From NCBI GenBank assembly GCA_023548195.1, contig JAJHZJ010000311.1, forward strand, positions 3,312,419 through 3,376,418: a stretch of DNA of 64,000 nucleotides. The letters are read 5' to 3'. Below are positions 32,400 to 42,635 of the stretch, piece by piece; the first letter of the stretch is position 1; every line of letters begins with the position of its first letter. The stretch is from Bettongia penicillata ogilbyi. Lineage: Eukaryota > Chordata > Mammalia > Diprotodontia > Potoroidae. A program made the translations under genes and the position numbers. The notes beneath the pieces are model-generated. The model saw only the letters and a program-made list of their open reading frames with translations. It was not told the DNA's origin and made no database searches.

Positions 32400-33665
32400 A
32401 CAATTCAACTCAAAACAATATTAACTGCCTACTATGGGCCAGAAACTGGGCTCGTCACTGGAGACTCAAAGACAAAAGGAAGAACTACTCTTAAAGGGCA
32501 CAAGCATGTAATAAGTATTTGTTGATTACTTGAGTGCACTTTAATTGTGGAGATGTAATATACAACTAGGTAAGCATATACATGACCATTTGGGCAGGAG
32601 AAAAGAGAGAAGCAGTGAGAAGGATCAGAAAAGTCTTCCTGACATGAATTAGACAAAGTATATTAATTTAAGCCTTGAATGAATCTAGGGATTCTAAGTG
32701 GATGAATGGAGTGAGGAATGCATACAAGCATGGGAAAACAGCCTATGCAAAAGTATGGAGTGGGGAGAGAGAATGTTAACAAGACAGCCAGTTCAACAGG
32801 AGCATAGTACACACATGGGGGAGTGGGGAGAATCATGCGAAAGAAACTGAGCAAGATGGCTAGGTTCCAGTCTATGAAGAACTTTAAATGCCCACTGGAA
32901 GAGTGCATAGTTTATCCTAGAGGGATAAACCGATGTTCCTTGAGCAAGGGAGTAAAATGCTTAGTTTTGTGCTATAGGAAGATCATTTTAGCAGTTATAT
33001 AGAAGGTTAGGGTTAGCATAGAAGGTCTGAAGCCAGGGGTCCAATTAGGAAGTTAGTTCAATAGACCAGCCATGAAAGGATGATCTACAGTTGTGGATGT
33101 ATGAGTGGAGAGAAGACAGATGTGAGAAATGTTGTGAGGATAGAATTGGCAAGACTTGGCAAATGAATGGATGTGGGGGCAGAGTAGGAGGAGGTAAGGG
33201 AGATGATAGCATTAACTCCAAGGTAGCAAACCTGGATGGCTAGAAGGATACAGAGGGAATTATTTAGGGGAAAAGGAATTCCTTTTTGAATTGGATGTTC
33301 AACAAGAAATTGGTGATTGGTCTCCAGATTGCGGTTGGTTATCTAAATCTAGGAATCATCTGCATAAAAATCATAACAGAACCCATGGGACCTAATAAGA
33401 TCACCTATATTTGCCTCAGTTTACTCATCTGTAAAATGAGCTGGAGAAGGAAATAGCAAACCACTCCAGTAGCTTTGCCAAGAAAACCCCAAATGGGATC
33501 ACCAAAAGCTAGACACAATTGAAAATTTTCTCAAAAGCAACTGAAGTGTAGAGAAAGAAGAGAAAGGAGTCTAGAACAGAACACTGAGGGATTCCCATTT
33601 TGGGAGATGGGAATGAGATGTCATTTTTTTAAACCACTCTAAGACTGGAATGGGATAAGTTTCAA
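32400..33665 (-). mobile_element. Long L2 fragment, antisense, split by a SINE
   Basis: Runs from the 3' UTR (CTGCCTACTATGGGCCAG) through TTTAAATGCCCACTGGAAG, ATAGAAGGTTAGGGTTAGC, GAGAAATGTTGTGAGGATAG and GGAATCATCTGCATAAAAATC to AGAACACTGAGGGATTCCC, which is antisense reverse-transcriptase C-terminal coding DNA of the CR1/L2 clade, heavily decayed. Confidence 0.75.
33404..33541 (+). mobile_element. 5'-truncated MAR1-type SINE in the L2
   Basis: TTTGCCTCAGTTTACTCATC to AAAAGCTAGACACAATTG; L2 sequence continues on both sides. Confidence 0.8.
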
Positions 33666-34399
33666 GTGTCCAAGACCTGGAACCACCCAGAGGTTATGCC
33701 CTTATTTGCTCTAGAATGGGCTAAAACTTCAGAGCCACAGACACAGCAGTCCTTTCTATCTTTCTACCACTTTTACCCAGACTAATGTATAGGGTAATAC
33801 TACAATGAATTTAGAGGGCATCAGGGCACAGACCTGAGAAGACACTAGCAGCCCTTGCACTCCTTCCTCAAATTAGAAATGACAGAATTGGTAATTAGTT
33901 AGCAAACCACATGTTACCCTGATCTCAAAGCCAACAGTCTTCTTCCTTAATCCTCAACACAGGCTCTGACTCACCCATGGGCCCCGGGAAGGGTTTTTCC
34001 TGCTTTCCTAAGACACCATTTCTGCTCCTTGCCCCAGTGCAAAATCATTGTATATCTGGTAATGTTAGTTCCTACCCAGCCTCCAAGGATCCCAAATCAT
34101 GCCTAGGTCCTTAGTTTATTCTCCTTAGTTCACATGGATATTTAATACTCATACCACAGTAAGGAAGATTTAAACTCCTAGCAGGCCTCCTGAATCTGAG
34201 ACATTGGTAGAGGGAAATCTATTCCCACCATAGTGAAGAAAGTCAGGGTTCTGCAAAGTCCAAATCAAGAAATAAAGGCCTTGGATGTGAGGGTAGACCA
34301 TGCCCCTACATGCTCTTAGGGTCTTGGTCTCAATAAACTTCACAACAAATCAATCTTACCTCCCCAAAAACAGCACCTCCTTCCAATGTCATAATTTCT
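33666..34399. other. Unassigned DNA
   Basis: No family or exon recognised. Confidence 0.4.
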
Positions 34400-35270
34400 G
34401 TTAAGACTGTCATCTTCTGAGACCTTCAAGACAATCCAGATTGAAAACCTTAAAGTCCTCTTTGATTCTTGTTTCTTTCGTCCTCCTGTCCCTCATCTCA
34501 AATCCCTTGCCTATGGATTCCTACTTCTACATTAGCCCTTCTTTCCATTTCTTCATGTCCCTTCTCACTGCGGCCTTTGTAATATCTCTCACCTAAACAA
34601 CGGATTGTAAGCATCTTCTGACTGGTGTTGCTGACCTCAGTGTCTCCCCATTCCAGTCCATCCTTCATAAAAGTGGCAAAATAATCTTTCTAATGAACAA
34701 ATACAATCAATCAGGTCACTCTCTTGCTCAAATTCTCAGTGGCTCACCATTACGTGACAAACAAAATACCAAATCCTTAGAGTGACATTTAAGGTTCTAT
34801 GTTCACAATCTGTCTCCAACCTGTTCTCCCAGATGTATTTCACACATTCTACTCTCTCATCAAACCAAATTTCTCTGTTTTCACTTATCTCATCCTACCT
34901 CCTTTTATCTCTATCACATAGGCCACATTTCATGTCTGGAAAACATAGTGTCTCTTTTCTCTACCTACTGAAACCTTCTTTTCCTTCAAAGCCAACTTCC
35001 CCTGCTCTCTCGTCCATGAAGTTTCTCCTGATTCCTTTAACTGTCAAATGAAAGGGAGCTGCCCTTCCTCAAAACTTTGTCAAATTTGATCTACTTTTCC
35101 TGGCTCTCCTCTTTGCCCCTATTACAGCCTTATAGCACATTAATTATGCATATATTTTATTCTTCCCTTTAGATTATAAGCTGCTTGAGGGCAGACACTG
35201 TCATTTTGAAACTTTATGTCCCTAGTAATTAACATAATGTATATATGATGCCTTATATCAATTAAAAATA
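34400..35270 (+). mobile_element. L2, reverse-transcriptase tail and 3' UTR
   Basis: CTCTTTGATTCTTGTTTCTTTC opens a decayed reverse-transcriptase tail. CAGGTCACTCTCTTGCTCAAA, GTTCACAATCTGTCTCCAACC and TTATAAGCTGCTTGAGGGCAG give the sense order through the 3' UTR. Confidence 0.8.
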
Positions 35271-35449
35271 ATCAGCTTCCCAAGGACAAGGTGAAGAAGA
35301 CTGCATTAAAAGCAGGTGTCTTTTTAATGATCTGGAGTTTTTAATAAATAACAAGATCAATATTCAATAGTTTAATATATCAGCCAATAAAGGTAATGTG
35401 AATCTAGGGCTGCAAAGAATAAAGTATAACTTCCAGGGAATGTCCCTCT

Positions 35450-35555
35450 CAACTCTACCCAGTCAGAACACACTGGTATTTTATTAACTGGAAGGCCATA
35501 GTTAGGAAAGACATTGATAAACTGAAACATGTCCAGAGGTAGGCAAAGGGCCTTC
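35450..35555 (+). mobile_element. CR1/L3 fragment
   Basis: GACATTGATAAACTGAAACATG and TCCAGAGGTAGGCAAAGG match the CR1 3' coding region. Confidence 0.75.
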
Positions 35556-35715
35556 TCTGTGAGATAGAATGGATGGATAGATTAAGTATTTATTAAGTAC
35601 TTACTATATGCAAAGGACTGGGAAAACAAGTAGAAAAATAAGATAGTCACAGTTTCCGCAGAGCTCACATTCTAAGGGGGAGATAACACATATGGAAGGC
35701 TTCAGCTATAAGTCA
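35556..35715 (-). mobile_element. L2 3' end, antisense
   Basis: AAGTATTTATTAAGTACTTAC, CTATATGCAAAGGACTGGG and GAGCTCACATTCTAAGGGGG. Confidence 0.75.
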
Positions 35716-36189
35716 AATGGAAAGGTCCCGTGATCCTTAGGGTGTAGCTGCAAAGCAAATGTTAATGCTCCTTCTTTAATGTCATTCCCACTGATGAATT
35801 CATGTCAACTTCTGATGTGGAACCATTTGACAATGCCAAAGACTTTGGTGACAAGAACTTTCTTTTCTGGGTATTTAACAGCTATGAAGCACCAGCAGAC
35901 CAGGCAGTATCTCCCCTGGGGTTGCTTCACACAATGGTAGCTGTGGGTAGGGACTGGAAGCTGGAACTGGCTGGAAGCACTGCTATTTTCAAGGTTCTTG
36001 AGTTCAGGATCATGAGCTGTCTTTATGGAGTCTGACTGGAAATGGTGGCAGTTGACAGGGACTGCTGACCCCTTCTCCATAGATTTGCTTCCTCAGAGGA
36101 TGTTCTATGCAAGCTGGGTTGGAAGTTCATAAGGACATGTCCAAGGAGCTGGATATTTAGTCAGAAGAAGAAAATAGTGGGAGCTGGGG
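35716..36189. other. Unassigned 470 bp between CR1 pieces, with a 77-codon frame
   Basis: The plus-strand frame 35802-36035 starts MSTSDVEPFDNAKDFG and has no family I recognise. A 91-codon minus frame overlaps it. This stretch lies where contiguous CR1 would be expected, so it may be part of an unrecognised repeat inserted together with the antisense L2 end. Confidence 0.35.
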
Positions 36190-36575
36190 ATGCCAGCTGT
36201 CTTCACATAACTGAATGGCCATCTTATGGAAGAGGAATTGTCCTTGTTTTGTTTGGTGTCAGAGGGCAGAGTATGGAGCAATGGGCAAACATTGCAAAAA
36301 GGAGAAGTTAGGCATGATGTCAGGAAAGACCTCCTAACAATAACCTCTATCCATAAATAGAATGATTGGACTGAAAAGTAATAGATACCCCTTTATTTAA
36401 AGTCTTCATGCAGACTTGTCAAATATGTTTGAGTATGTGTATGTTTGGGGTCTTGGGGGGAGGGGTTATACATAGGACTAGATGCTAAGTGGGGTCCCTT
36501 CCAATTCTAAAATTCTGTGATTCTGTAAGAAATGTTTGTGGAATTAATTCATGAATGAATGAGTATGTGGGTGGA
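36190..36575 (+). mobile_element. CR1/L3 3' end
   Basis: CAGAGGGCAGAGTATGGAGC, GTCAGGAAAGACCTCCTAAC, TAAGTGGGGTCCCTTCC and AAAATTCTGTGATTCTG in order. Confidence 0.8.
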
Positions 36576-36599
36576 TGAATGGATGAATAAATAGGACAG

Positions 36600-37030
36600 T
36601 TAGATGGATTTGGAAATGGTTTAATGGCTGAACCCAAAAAGTAGTCATTAACTGGTCGATGTCAAGTTGGAGAGAGATCTCTAATGGAGTGCCCCCAGGA
36701 TCTCTGCTTGGCCCTGTGCCTTCAATAGTTTTAACTGTGACTTGTAGGAAGACATAGATGACATGTTTTTCAAATTTTCAGACTGTGCAAAACTAGGAGG
36801 AAGAGTTGACACTTTAGATGACAAAGGCTGGATCCCAAAAGAGCTCAGGCTGGAAAGATGGGCAAAATTAAGATAGATAAAAACATAATAAGAATGAAAA
36901 ACTCTTCTTTAATTAGATTAAAATATATTATTCCCAAATAGAAGATGGGAGAAACGTGAGTAGGTAACTGTATGTACAGGAAAAAAAAGATCTAGGGGTC
37001 TGAGAGGTTGACTCAATAGTGTGATATGAC
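36600..37030 (+). mobile_element. CR1/L3 reverse-transcriptase-coding fragment
   Basis: AGTGCCCCCAGGATCTCTGC, TGGCCCTGTGCCTTCAATAG and TTTTCAGACTGTGCAAAACTAGG correspond to CR1 DNA coding for the region around the ADDTKL-like motif; decayed and not open. It comes from further 5' in CR1 than the 36190 piece, so it is a separate copy or a rearrangement. Confidence 0.75.
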
Positions 37031-37043
37031 AGGTAGTAGATGA

Positions 37044-37084
37044 TTAATAAATGCTTATTAAATCAATCAATAAGCATTTATTAA
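37044..37084. repeat. Inverted repeat from two L2 3' ends tail to tail
   Basis: Sixteen-base arms (37044-37059 and 37069-37084, right arm AATAAGCATTTATTAA) are perfect inverse complements around a 9-base loop. Confidence 0.85.
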
Positions 37085-37144
37085 GCTTTCACTATGTTCC
37101 GGTCACTATGGAATTACTTGGGATATACATGTATATTACTTGCA

Positions 37145-37145
37145 A

Positions 37146-37177
<32 letters not shown>

Positions 37178-37330
37178 CACACATACATTCATACACACAT
37201 TCATTCATACATATATGCATACTCATAATCCATACACATACAATCTATATATATACATACATAAATTCATACATACATTCATTCATACATATATGCATAC
37301 TCATAATCCATACACACACAATCTATACAA
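37145..37330. repeat. (AT)n then a 78-bp tandem duplication
   Basis: AT/ATAC repeat at 37145-37180. Then 37187-37264 is repeated from 37265 to about 37328 (shared words CATTCATTCATACATATATG and CATACTCATAATCCATACAC). Confidence 0.9.
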
Positions 37331-38933
37331 CACACCCAAGAAGCTTACTCTGTGATACCACATGCATGTAAATAATATACATGTGGAGTAGATATAAGGT
37401 AACCTTGGGAGCAAGGCACGAGCAGCTGAAGGGAAATGTGAAAGACTTACTATAAAAGGGAAACTTTGAGTTGTCTTGAAGGATGCCAGGGAGATCAAAA
37501 AAGCAGCAAAGAAGGAGAGCAAAGATTTGTGTTCTCTGGGGGACAGACATGGAGATGAGAGATGCAACTTCAGGAACACAAATAGTCCAGTACTGAATCC
37601 AAGGAGCATGGAGAAAGGAATAAATGTGCAAGAAGACTGGAAGTGCAGGAAGTAGCCAGATTATGAAGAGCTTTAAATAATAAACAGAAGATTTTCTATT
37701 CGATCCTAGTGCTAAGAGGGGACCACTGGAGTTTCTTAGGTGTCTGTGGGCAGTGGGAAGTATGACATTACCAGACCTGCTCTTTGGAAAAATTTCTTTG
37801 GCAGCTTCATGGAGCATGGTTTAGTGGAGAAGAGAATTAAGGCAGGGAGATCAAATAGGTTATTGCACTAGTCTGGAGAAAAGATGATACAGGCCTAAAC
37901 TAGGGGATAAATGTGTGAGTGAAGAGAAGGGATATATACAGAGATGTTGTAGAGACAGAAATGACAAAATTTGGCTCCTGACAAGATATGTGGAGTGAAG
38001 GAGAGACTGGCATCAAAGTTGAGTGGTACTCTGGACACTAATAAGGAATTTTGGCAAAGGGGGTGTGTTGGGGGGTAAGATAGTGCTTTTTTTACACTGT
38101 GCTTTGGACACGTTGAGTTTGAGATGACTTCTCTGTAGGCATCCAGTTTGAAATATCCAATAGGTAGCTGCAAAAATAATGTTAAGGAGAAAGACTGGGC
38201 TTGGATATTTAGATCTAGATCCATTTACATAGAAATGATCGTTGAATTTAAGGTTGCTGATGAGCCCACCAAGTGAACCAGGATAGAGAGAAAAGAGACA
38301 ACTCAGGACAAAGTTTTGGGAGACATAGATGAAAATCCAGCAAAGGAGTCTGAGAAGGAACAGTCAGATAGGTAGGAGGAAAATGGAGAGAGAGCAACAT
38401 CACCACAATCCAGAGAAGAAAGAGTACTCAAGAGAGGATGATCTAATATATCCCAGAGAAATTAGAACAATGAGGTCTGAGAAAAAGTCATTATTAAATT
38501 TGTCAATTAAGAAATTATTGGTAACTCCAGAGAGAGTGGTTTCTATTGAATGATGAGATCAGAAGCCTGATTATGGAGGGTTTAGAAGAGAGTGAGAGGA
38601 AAAGTAGAATCAATGAGTGGCATTTTCCAGGAGTTTTACTGAGAAGACAAGAGATAAACAATAACTGGCAAGAATGAGAGAATCTAGGGAATGTTTTTTT
38701 AAGGATGGTGGAGACTTGGTAATACTTGTATGTAACAGAGAAAAAATCAGGAGGAAGAAGAGACTGAAAATTAGAGAGGAAAAGGAAGTGATAATGAGGA
38801 CAAACAGCTGGCAGAAACAGGAGAGGATGAGGTCAAGAGTACGGATTGAAAGGTTGACTTTGGCAAGGAGAAGAGCCACCACAGTGGCAGATGATGTGGA
38901 GGGGAAGAGGTGTGAGATGAGGAAAAAAGAAAA

Positions 38934-39111
38934 GAAGAGGAGAGGAGGGGAGGGGAGGGGAGGAGAGGGGAGGGGAGGGGAGAGGAGGGAGGGGAGGGGA
39001 GGGGAGGGGAGCGGAGAGGAGGGGAGGGGAGGGGAGGGGAGGGGAGAAGAGAGGAGAGGAGAGGAGAGGGGAGGGGAGGGGAGGAGAGGAGAGGAGAGGA
39101 GAGGAGAGGGA
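38934..39111. repeat. GGGGA/GAGGA purine repeat inside L2
   Basis: About 178 bp of A/G pentamers with dozens of G3-G4 tracts separated by one or a few bases. Confidence 0.95.
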
Positions 39112-39441
39112 GTTCTTGGTGAATCACCCCAACTTTTTCAGTGAAATATGAGTCAAGATCTTCAGTGCAAAGTAGAGGAGGGGAGTTGGAGGAAGCTTGA
39201 GGAGAGGAGAGAAGGTTTGGAACAGCTCCTGGAGAGTAAGATCTAGATCCAATTAATGACAAGTAGAAGGATTGCCTTGCTACAATGAGGGCTCAGTTGA
39301 AAATAGAATATATAAATTTGTAGTGAACCCAGTCAACACAGTTTTATGACTGTCTCCAGCTCTCCTCAATAGCCCATGAGCAGGAGGCAAATGGTGGGAG
39401 TAATCTAGACCTGGGGTTAGCAACCAGTAACCCAAAGCTAA

Positions 39442-39688
39442 GGGCAGCTAGGTGACACAGTGGATAAAGCACTGCGCCTGGAGTCAAGAAGACTCATCTT
39501 CCTGAATTCAAATCCAGTCTCAGACACTTATTAGCTGTATGACTCTGAGTAAGTCACTTAACCCCATTTGCCTCAGTTTTCTCATCTGTAAAATGAGCTG
39601 GAGAAGGAAATGGCAAACCATTCCAGTATCTTTGCCAAGAAAACCCAACATGGAGTCACAAAAAGTTAGACACTACTGAAACAATAAC
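39442..39688 (+). mobile_element. Full-length MAR1-type SINE with target-site duplication
   Basis: Head GGGCAGCTAGGTGACACAG to tail AAGTTAGACACTACTGAAAC. AACCCAAAGCTAA is repeated exactly at 39429-39441 and 39689-39701. Confidence 0.92.
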
Positions 39689-39701
39689 AACCCAAAGCTA
39701 A

Positions 39702-40000
39702 CGCTGCCCTAGGCTACACTGGGAGGCGTAGAATCCACAGAAATAATAGTTCCATTTATCTCTTCCCTGGTCAGGCAATCTCTGAACCACTGTGCTCAGC
39801 TCTGAGTGCCATGTTCTAAGAAAGGCACTGACAGGGTAGACAATGCACAAAGGCAGGTGATCAGATAGTAAAGTGGGAAATGAAAGAAGGGGGAGAACAC
39901 AATAGAAATCTTCAAATATTTGATGAGCTGTCACATGAAAGAGAGTAGACTTGAACTAGGGACTCCTAGAAACCATGCCCAAGAGTTCTGCTTATTCCAG
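39702..40000 (+). mobile_element. CR1/L3 fragment
   Basis: GCTGCCCTAGGCTACACTGGG, CCTGGTCAGGCAATCTCTG, CTGTGCTCAGCTCTGAGTGCC and GAGCTGTCACATGAAAGAG in order. Confidence 0.75.
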
Positions 40001-40003
40001 GGA

Positions 40004-40265
40004 CTAGCAGCTAGGTGATATAATGGATAGAGCATTGAGTCTTAAGATGGACAGAGTTCAAATCCAGCTTCAGACATTTCCTAGTTACATAAACCTGGGC
40101 AAGTCACTTAACCTCTACCTACCTCAGTTTCCTCACAGGGATACAAAATAAGGATCATAATAGCTTCTTCTTCCTAGGGTTGTTGTGGGGATCAAATAAT
40201 TTTTGTAAAGTGCTTAGCACAGGGCCTAGAACATAGTAGGCACTATATACATGCTTGTTTCCTTC
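40004..40265 (+). mobile_element. MIR/THER1 with tRNA-like head
   Basis: GCAGCTAGGTGATATAATGG, GGGCAAGTCACTTAACCTC, GGGTTGTTGTGGGGATCAAA and AGTAGGCACTATATACATGC. Confidence 0.85.
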
Positions 40266-40589
40266 CTTCTTATGTGCCGATTGGTGCAAGGAACTAGCCC
40301 CATGCACAGCCTACCATATGACTTTGGGGAACATAGAGACTTCATGGAGAATAACTGTGAACCAAGGACAGTAATCAGTGGGTAACCTCATAGCAATCCA
40401 CTTCATTTACTTTTTACTTTCATTTACTTCTTTTACTTTTTCAACAAGCATTAATTAAGGGCCTACCATGTGAGAGAATTTTGGATAGTGGCATCTTCCA
40501 GGCTGGTGCCCCCGTGCAGATTCTAAGCCAGTCTAAGGGATTATAGGCAATACTACTCTTTTCAGTGATAGCCCCCAGAAAATGAGAGG
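40266..40589. other. Mostly unassigned; short antisense L2 end at 40435-40480
   Basis: CAACAAGCATTAATTAAGGGCC marks the L2 end. Confidence 0.45.
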
Positions 40590-40755
40590 TTCTGTAGGTC
40601 ACGTATATGGTAGCATTTTAAGAGCTCACACATATGTCACCCTTTGAGGCTTACAAAGCACTTTTCTCACACCAGTCCTGTGAGGTAGGTACTGTGAATT
40701 TATTTCTTCTCATTTTACAGATAGGAACACTGAGGCTAAGGCTTTCAGGTATTTT
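40590..40755 (-). mobile_element. MIR, antisense
   Basis: TTACAAAGCACTTTTCTCAC, CCTGTGAGGTAGGTACTG and CATTTTACAGATAGGAACAC. Confidence 0.8.
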
Positions 40756-41004
40756 GGCTCTGGACTAGGGAAATATTTTAAAACTAAGGGCTTTTCCAAT
40801 GTTCCTCATATGTCAACAGGTCAAAAGACTCCAATGTGTAAAAGATCAGACTTGTATATGTCAAATCTCTGGTATCCTTGAAGATGTAGCCAAGGTTTAC
40901 CCACACTGTATGTCCAGAGAAAATTTCTCTGAAGGTGCTTACATGTTTTCTCAGTTGCCTCCATCATCCCTTCAACATACACCCAGAGACACAGACACAG
41001 ACAG

Positions 41005-41011
<7 letters not shown>

Positions 41012-41047
<36 letters not shown>

Positions 41048-41230
41048 TAGACTATTAGCTCCATGAGAACAGGGGACTGTGTTTTGCCTTTCTTTGTCTC
41101 TCCAACACTTAGCACAATGCCTGGAATACAGTAGGCACTTAAAAGTTTATGAACTCTGTCTGTGTGTGTGTGTGTGTGTGTGTCTGTATCTCTCTGTTTC
41201 TGTGTCTCTGTCTCTCTCTCTGTCTCTCTG

Positions 41231-41296
<66 letters not shown>
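41012..41296. repeat. (AC)n, L2 end, then (TG)n-(TC)n-(CA)n
   Basis: AC units at 41012-41045. An L2 3' end occupies 41046-41158 (TAGCTCCATGAGAACAGGGG, GCACAATGCCTGGAATACAG). TG units follow at 41159-41183, TC/TG mixture to 41267 and CA units to 41296. Confidence 0.9.
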
Positions 41297-41298
<2 letters not shown>

Positions 41299-41439
41299 CC
41301 CACAACTTCAGAGGAGGAATTTCCCTCTCCCTCCTTCCCAGATCCTCTCAGAAGGTTAGTGACTGTCAACCTCATGCCTATGGCTTACTCTGGCCATACT
41401 GAGGGCATAATGAAGAACAACACATGAAAACCTCAGAAG

Positions 41440-41925
41440 CAGAGTCTGGGCTTGACGTCAGAAAAAATTTCCCAGCAATTAGAGAGGCAGCATAATAGAA
41501 TAGATGGTGCACCTGATTTGGAGCCCAGACAATGTCAAGTCCTGACTCAGACACGCAGTAGTTCTATTTACCCTAGACAAGTCACTTAACCTTTCTCAAT
41601 TTCAGTTCCCTCATCTGTAAAATGGAGAAAAGTTAGTACCTGCCTCCCAGGGCCGATGGGAAGATCCAAAGAGATAGTATATGCAAAGCACTTTCCAAGC
41701 CTTAAAGTGTGATATCAGTGTTAGTTATTTTTATTATTGCTGGTGAGGTTTATCATTGCTATTGTCATCCAAAAGTGTGATGGCCTGCTTCAAGAGGTAG
41801 TGACCTCCCTCTGACTGCAGGTATTTAAGCAGAAGCTGGATGAAGGACATCACAATCAGTGCATGTTGGATTAGAAGGCCAATGAGGTCTCTTCCAATTC
41901 TGAGATTCTAGAACTCTAGGAAAAG
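41440..41925 (+). mobile_element. CR1/L3 3' end interrupted by a MIR
   Basis: CR1 starts at GCTTGACGTCAGAAAAAATTTC and pauses at TTAGAGAGGC. A MIR (41485-41760: CTAGACAAGTCACTTAACC, CATCTGTAAAATGGAG) follows. CR1 resumes with CCTGCTTCAAGAGGTAGTGA and ends AATGAGGTCTCTTCC, AATTCTGAGATTCTAG. Confidence 0.85.
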
Positions 41926-41929
41926 AGAT

Positions 41930-42030
41930 GAAATTACTCTCTAAGATGGTACTACATATAAGTAGTAATGTTTGGACTTGAACCCAGGTCTCCCAATTGA
42001 GAGTCTAATGCTATTTCTACAAAACAGTGC
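41930..42030 (-). mobile_element. MIR fragment, antisense
   Basis: GGACTTGAACCCAGGTCTCCC marks it. Confidence 0.6.
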
Positions 42031-42089
42031 ATTACAAATAACACTGGCTGAGGAAAATAGTGACTGGTAGAAGAATACTACAATATCTG

Positions 42090-42418
42090 GCATTCATTCA
42101 TTCATCCACTCAACAAATATTCACTGAGTGCCCATCCTCTCCTAAAGTTCCTGACACTGTTCTCCTGACCTCTCTTCCTCTTCTGGAAGGCAGCAACACC
42201 ACTACTAGCACCACTGCCAGCTCTTCAACCCGATAACTGGAGACCTTGATCTGACCTTAACAAAACTGCCAGCGAAGAGAATGAAATAGACATTTTGGAC
42301 CTGGCCAATTTGACGATTTGTTTTGCTTGATTGTGTATATGTGTTATAAGAGCTTTGTTTTGTTTTTGGTAGGGTAAGGAAGGGAGAGAGAAAATAAATG
42401 CTTAGAAACTAAACAAAA
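42090..42418 (+). mobile_element. Antisense L2 scrap, then L1-related 3' end (variant D)
   Basis: CAACAAATATTCACTGAGTGCC at about 42110 is an antisense L2 end. From about 42200 a sense L1-like 3' UTR ends with TTGCTTGATTGTGTATATGTG and GGGAGAGAGAAAATAAATGC. Confidence 0.5.
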
Positions 42419-42419
42419 T

Positions 42420-42569
42420 AATGGGGTTTTTTTATTCAACTGAATTCAACCTAACTTTATTAGGTACTTATTGCATTCAGAATATTGTTTTAGGTGCTAA
42501 GAGAAGTGGTTAAAGCAATTATATTAAACTTTGCCTTTAGGCCAAGTACTGTGCTAGTAGAGATACAAA

Positions 42570-42573
<4 letters not shown>
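42420..42573 (-). mobile_element. L2 3' end, antisense
   Basis: ACTTTATTAGGTACTTATTGC and a further ACTGTGCTAGTAGAGATAC block. Confidence 0.6.

Positions 42574-42635
<62 letters not shown>

Larger units (their letters stand above)
37066..39300 (-). mobile_element. Longest LINE: antisense L2 with reverse-transcriptase ORF remnant
   Basis: About 2.2 kb of L2 (CR1/L2 clade), read from right to left. DNA at 39160-39131 encodes DLDSYFTEKV, an early ORF2 landmark. The frame at 38610-38882 gives VALLLAKVNLSIRTLDLIL and YCLSLVFSVKLLENATH, fitting the LSKA..S..LDPIP and YRPIS....KLLE regions that precede the palm. The frame at 37895-38224 has SLSFTPHI at residues 73-80, the late landmark. After that come the thumb region (CATGGAGCATGGTTTAGTGG antisense) and the 3' UTR to AATAAGCATTTATTAAGC. 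Frames are broken by stops and shifts; no endonuclease or intact palm is seen. An A/G repeat has expanded inside it and an AT/78-bp repeat near its 3' end. Confidence 0.8.

Noticed and set aside
41012..41045. Retroelement tail as origin of this (AC)n
   Set aside because: It lies upstream of an L2 3' end, not after a tail.
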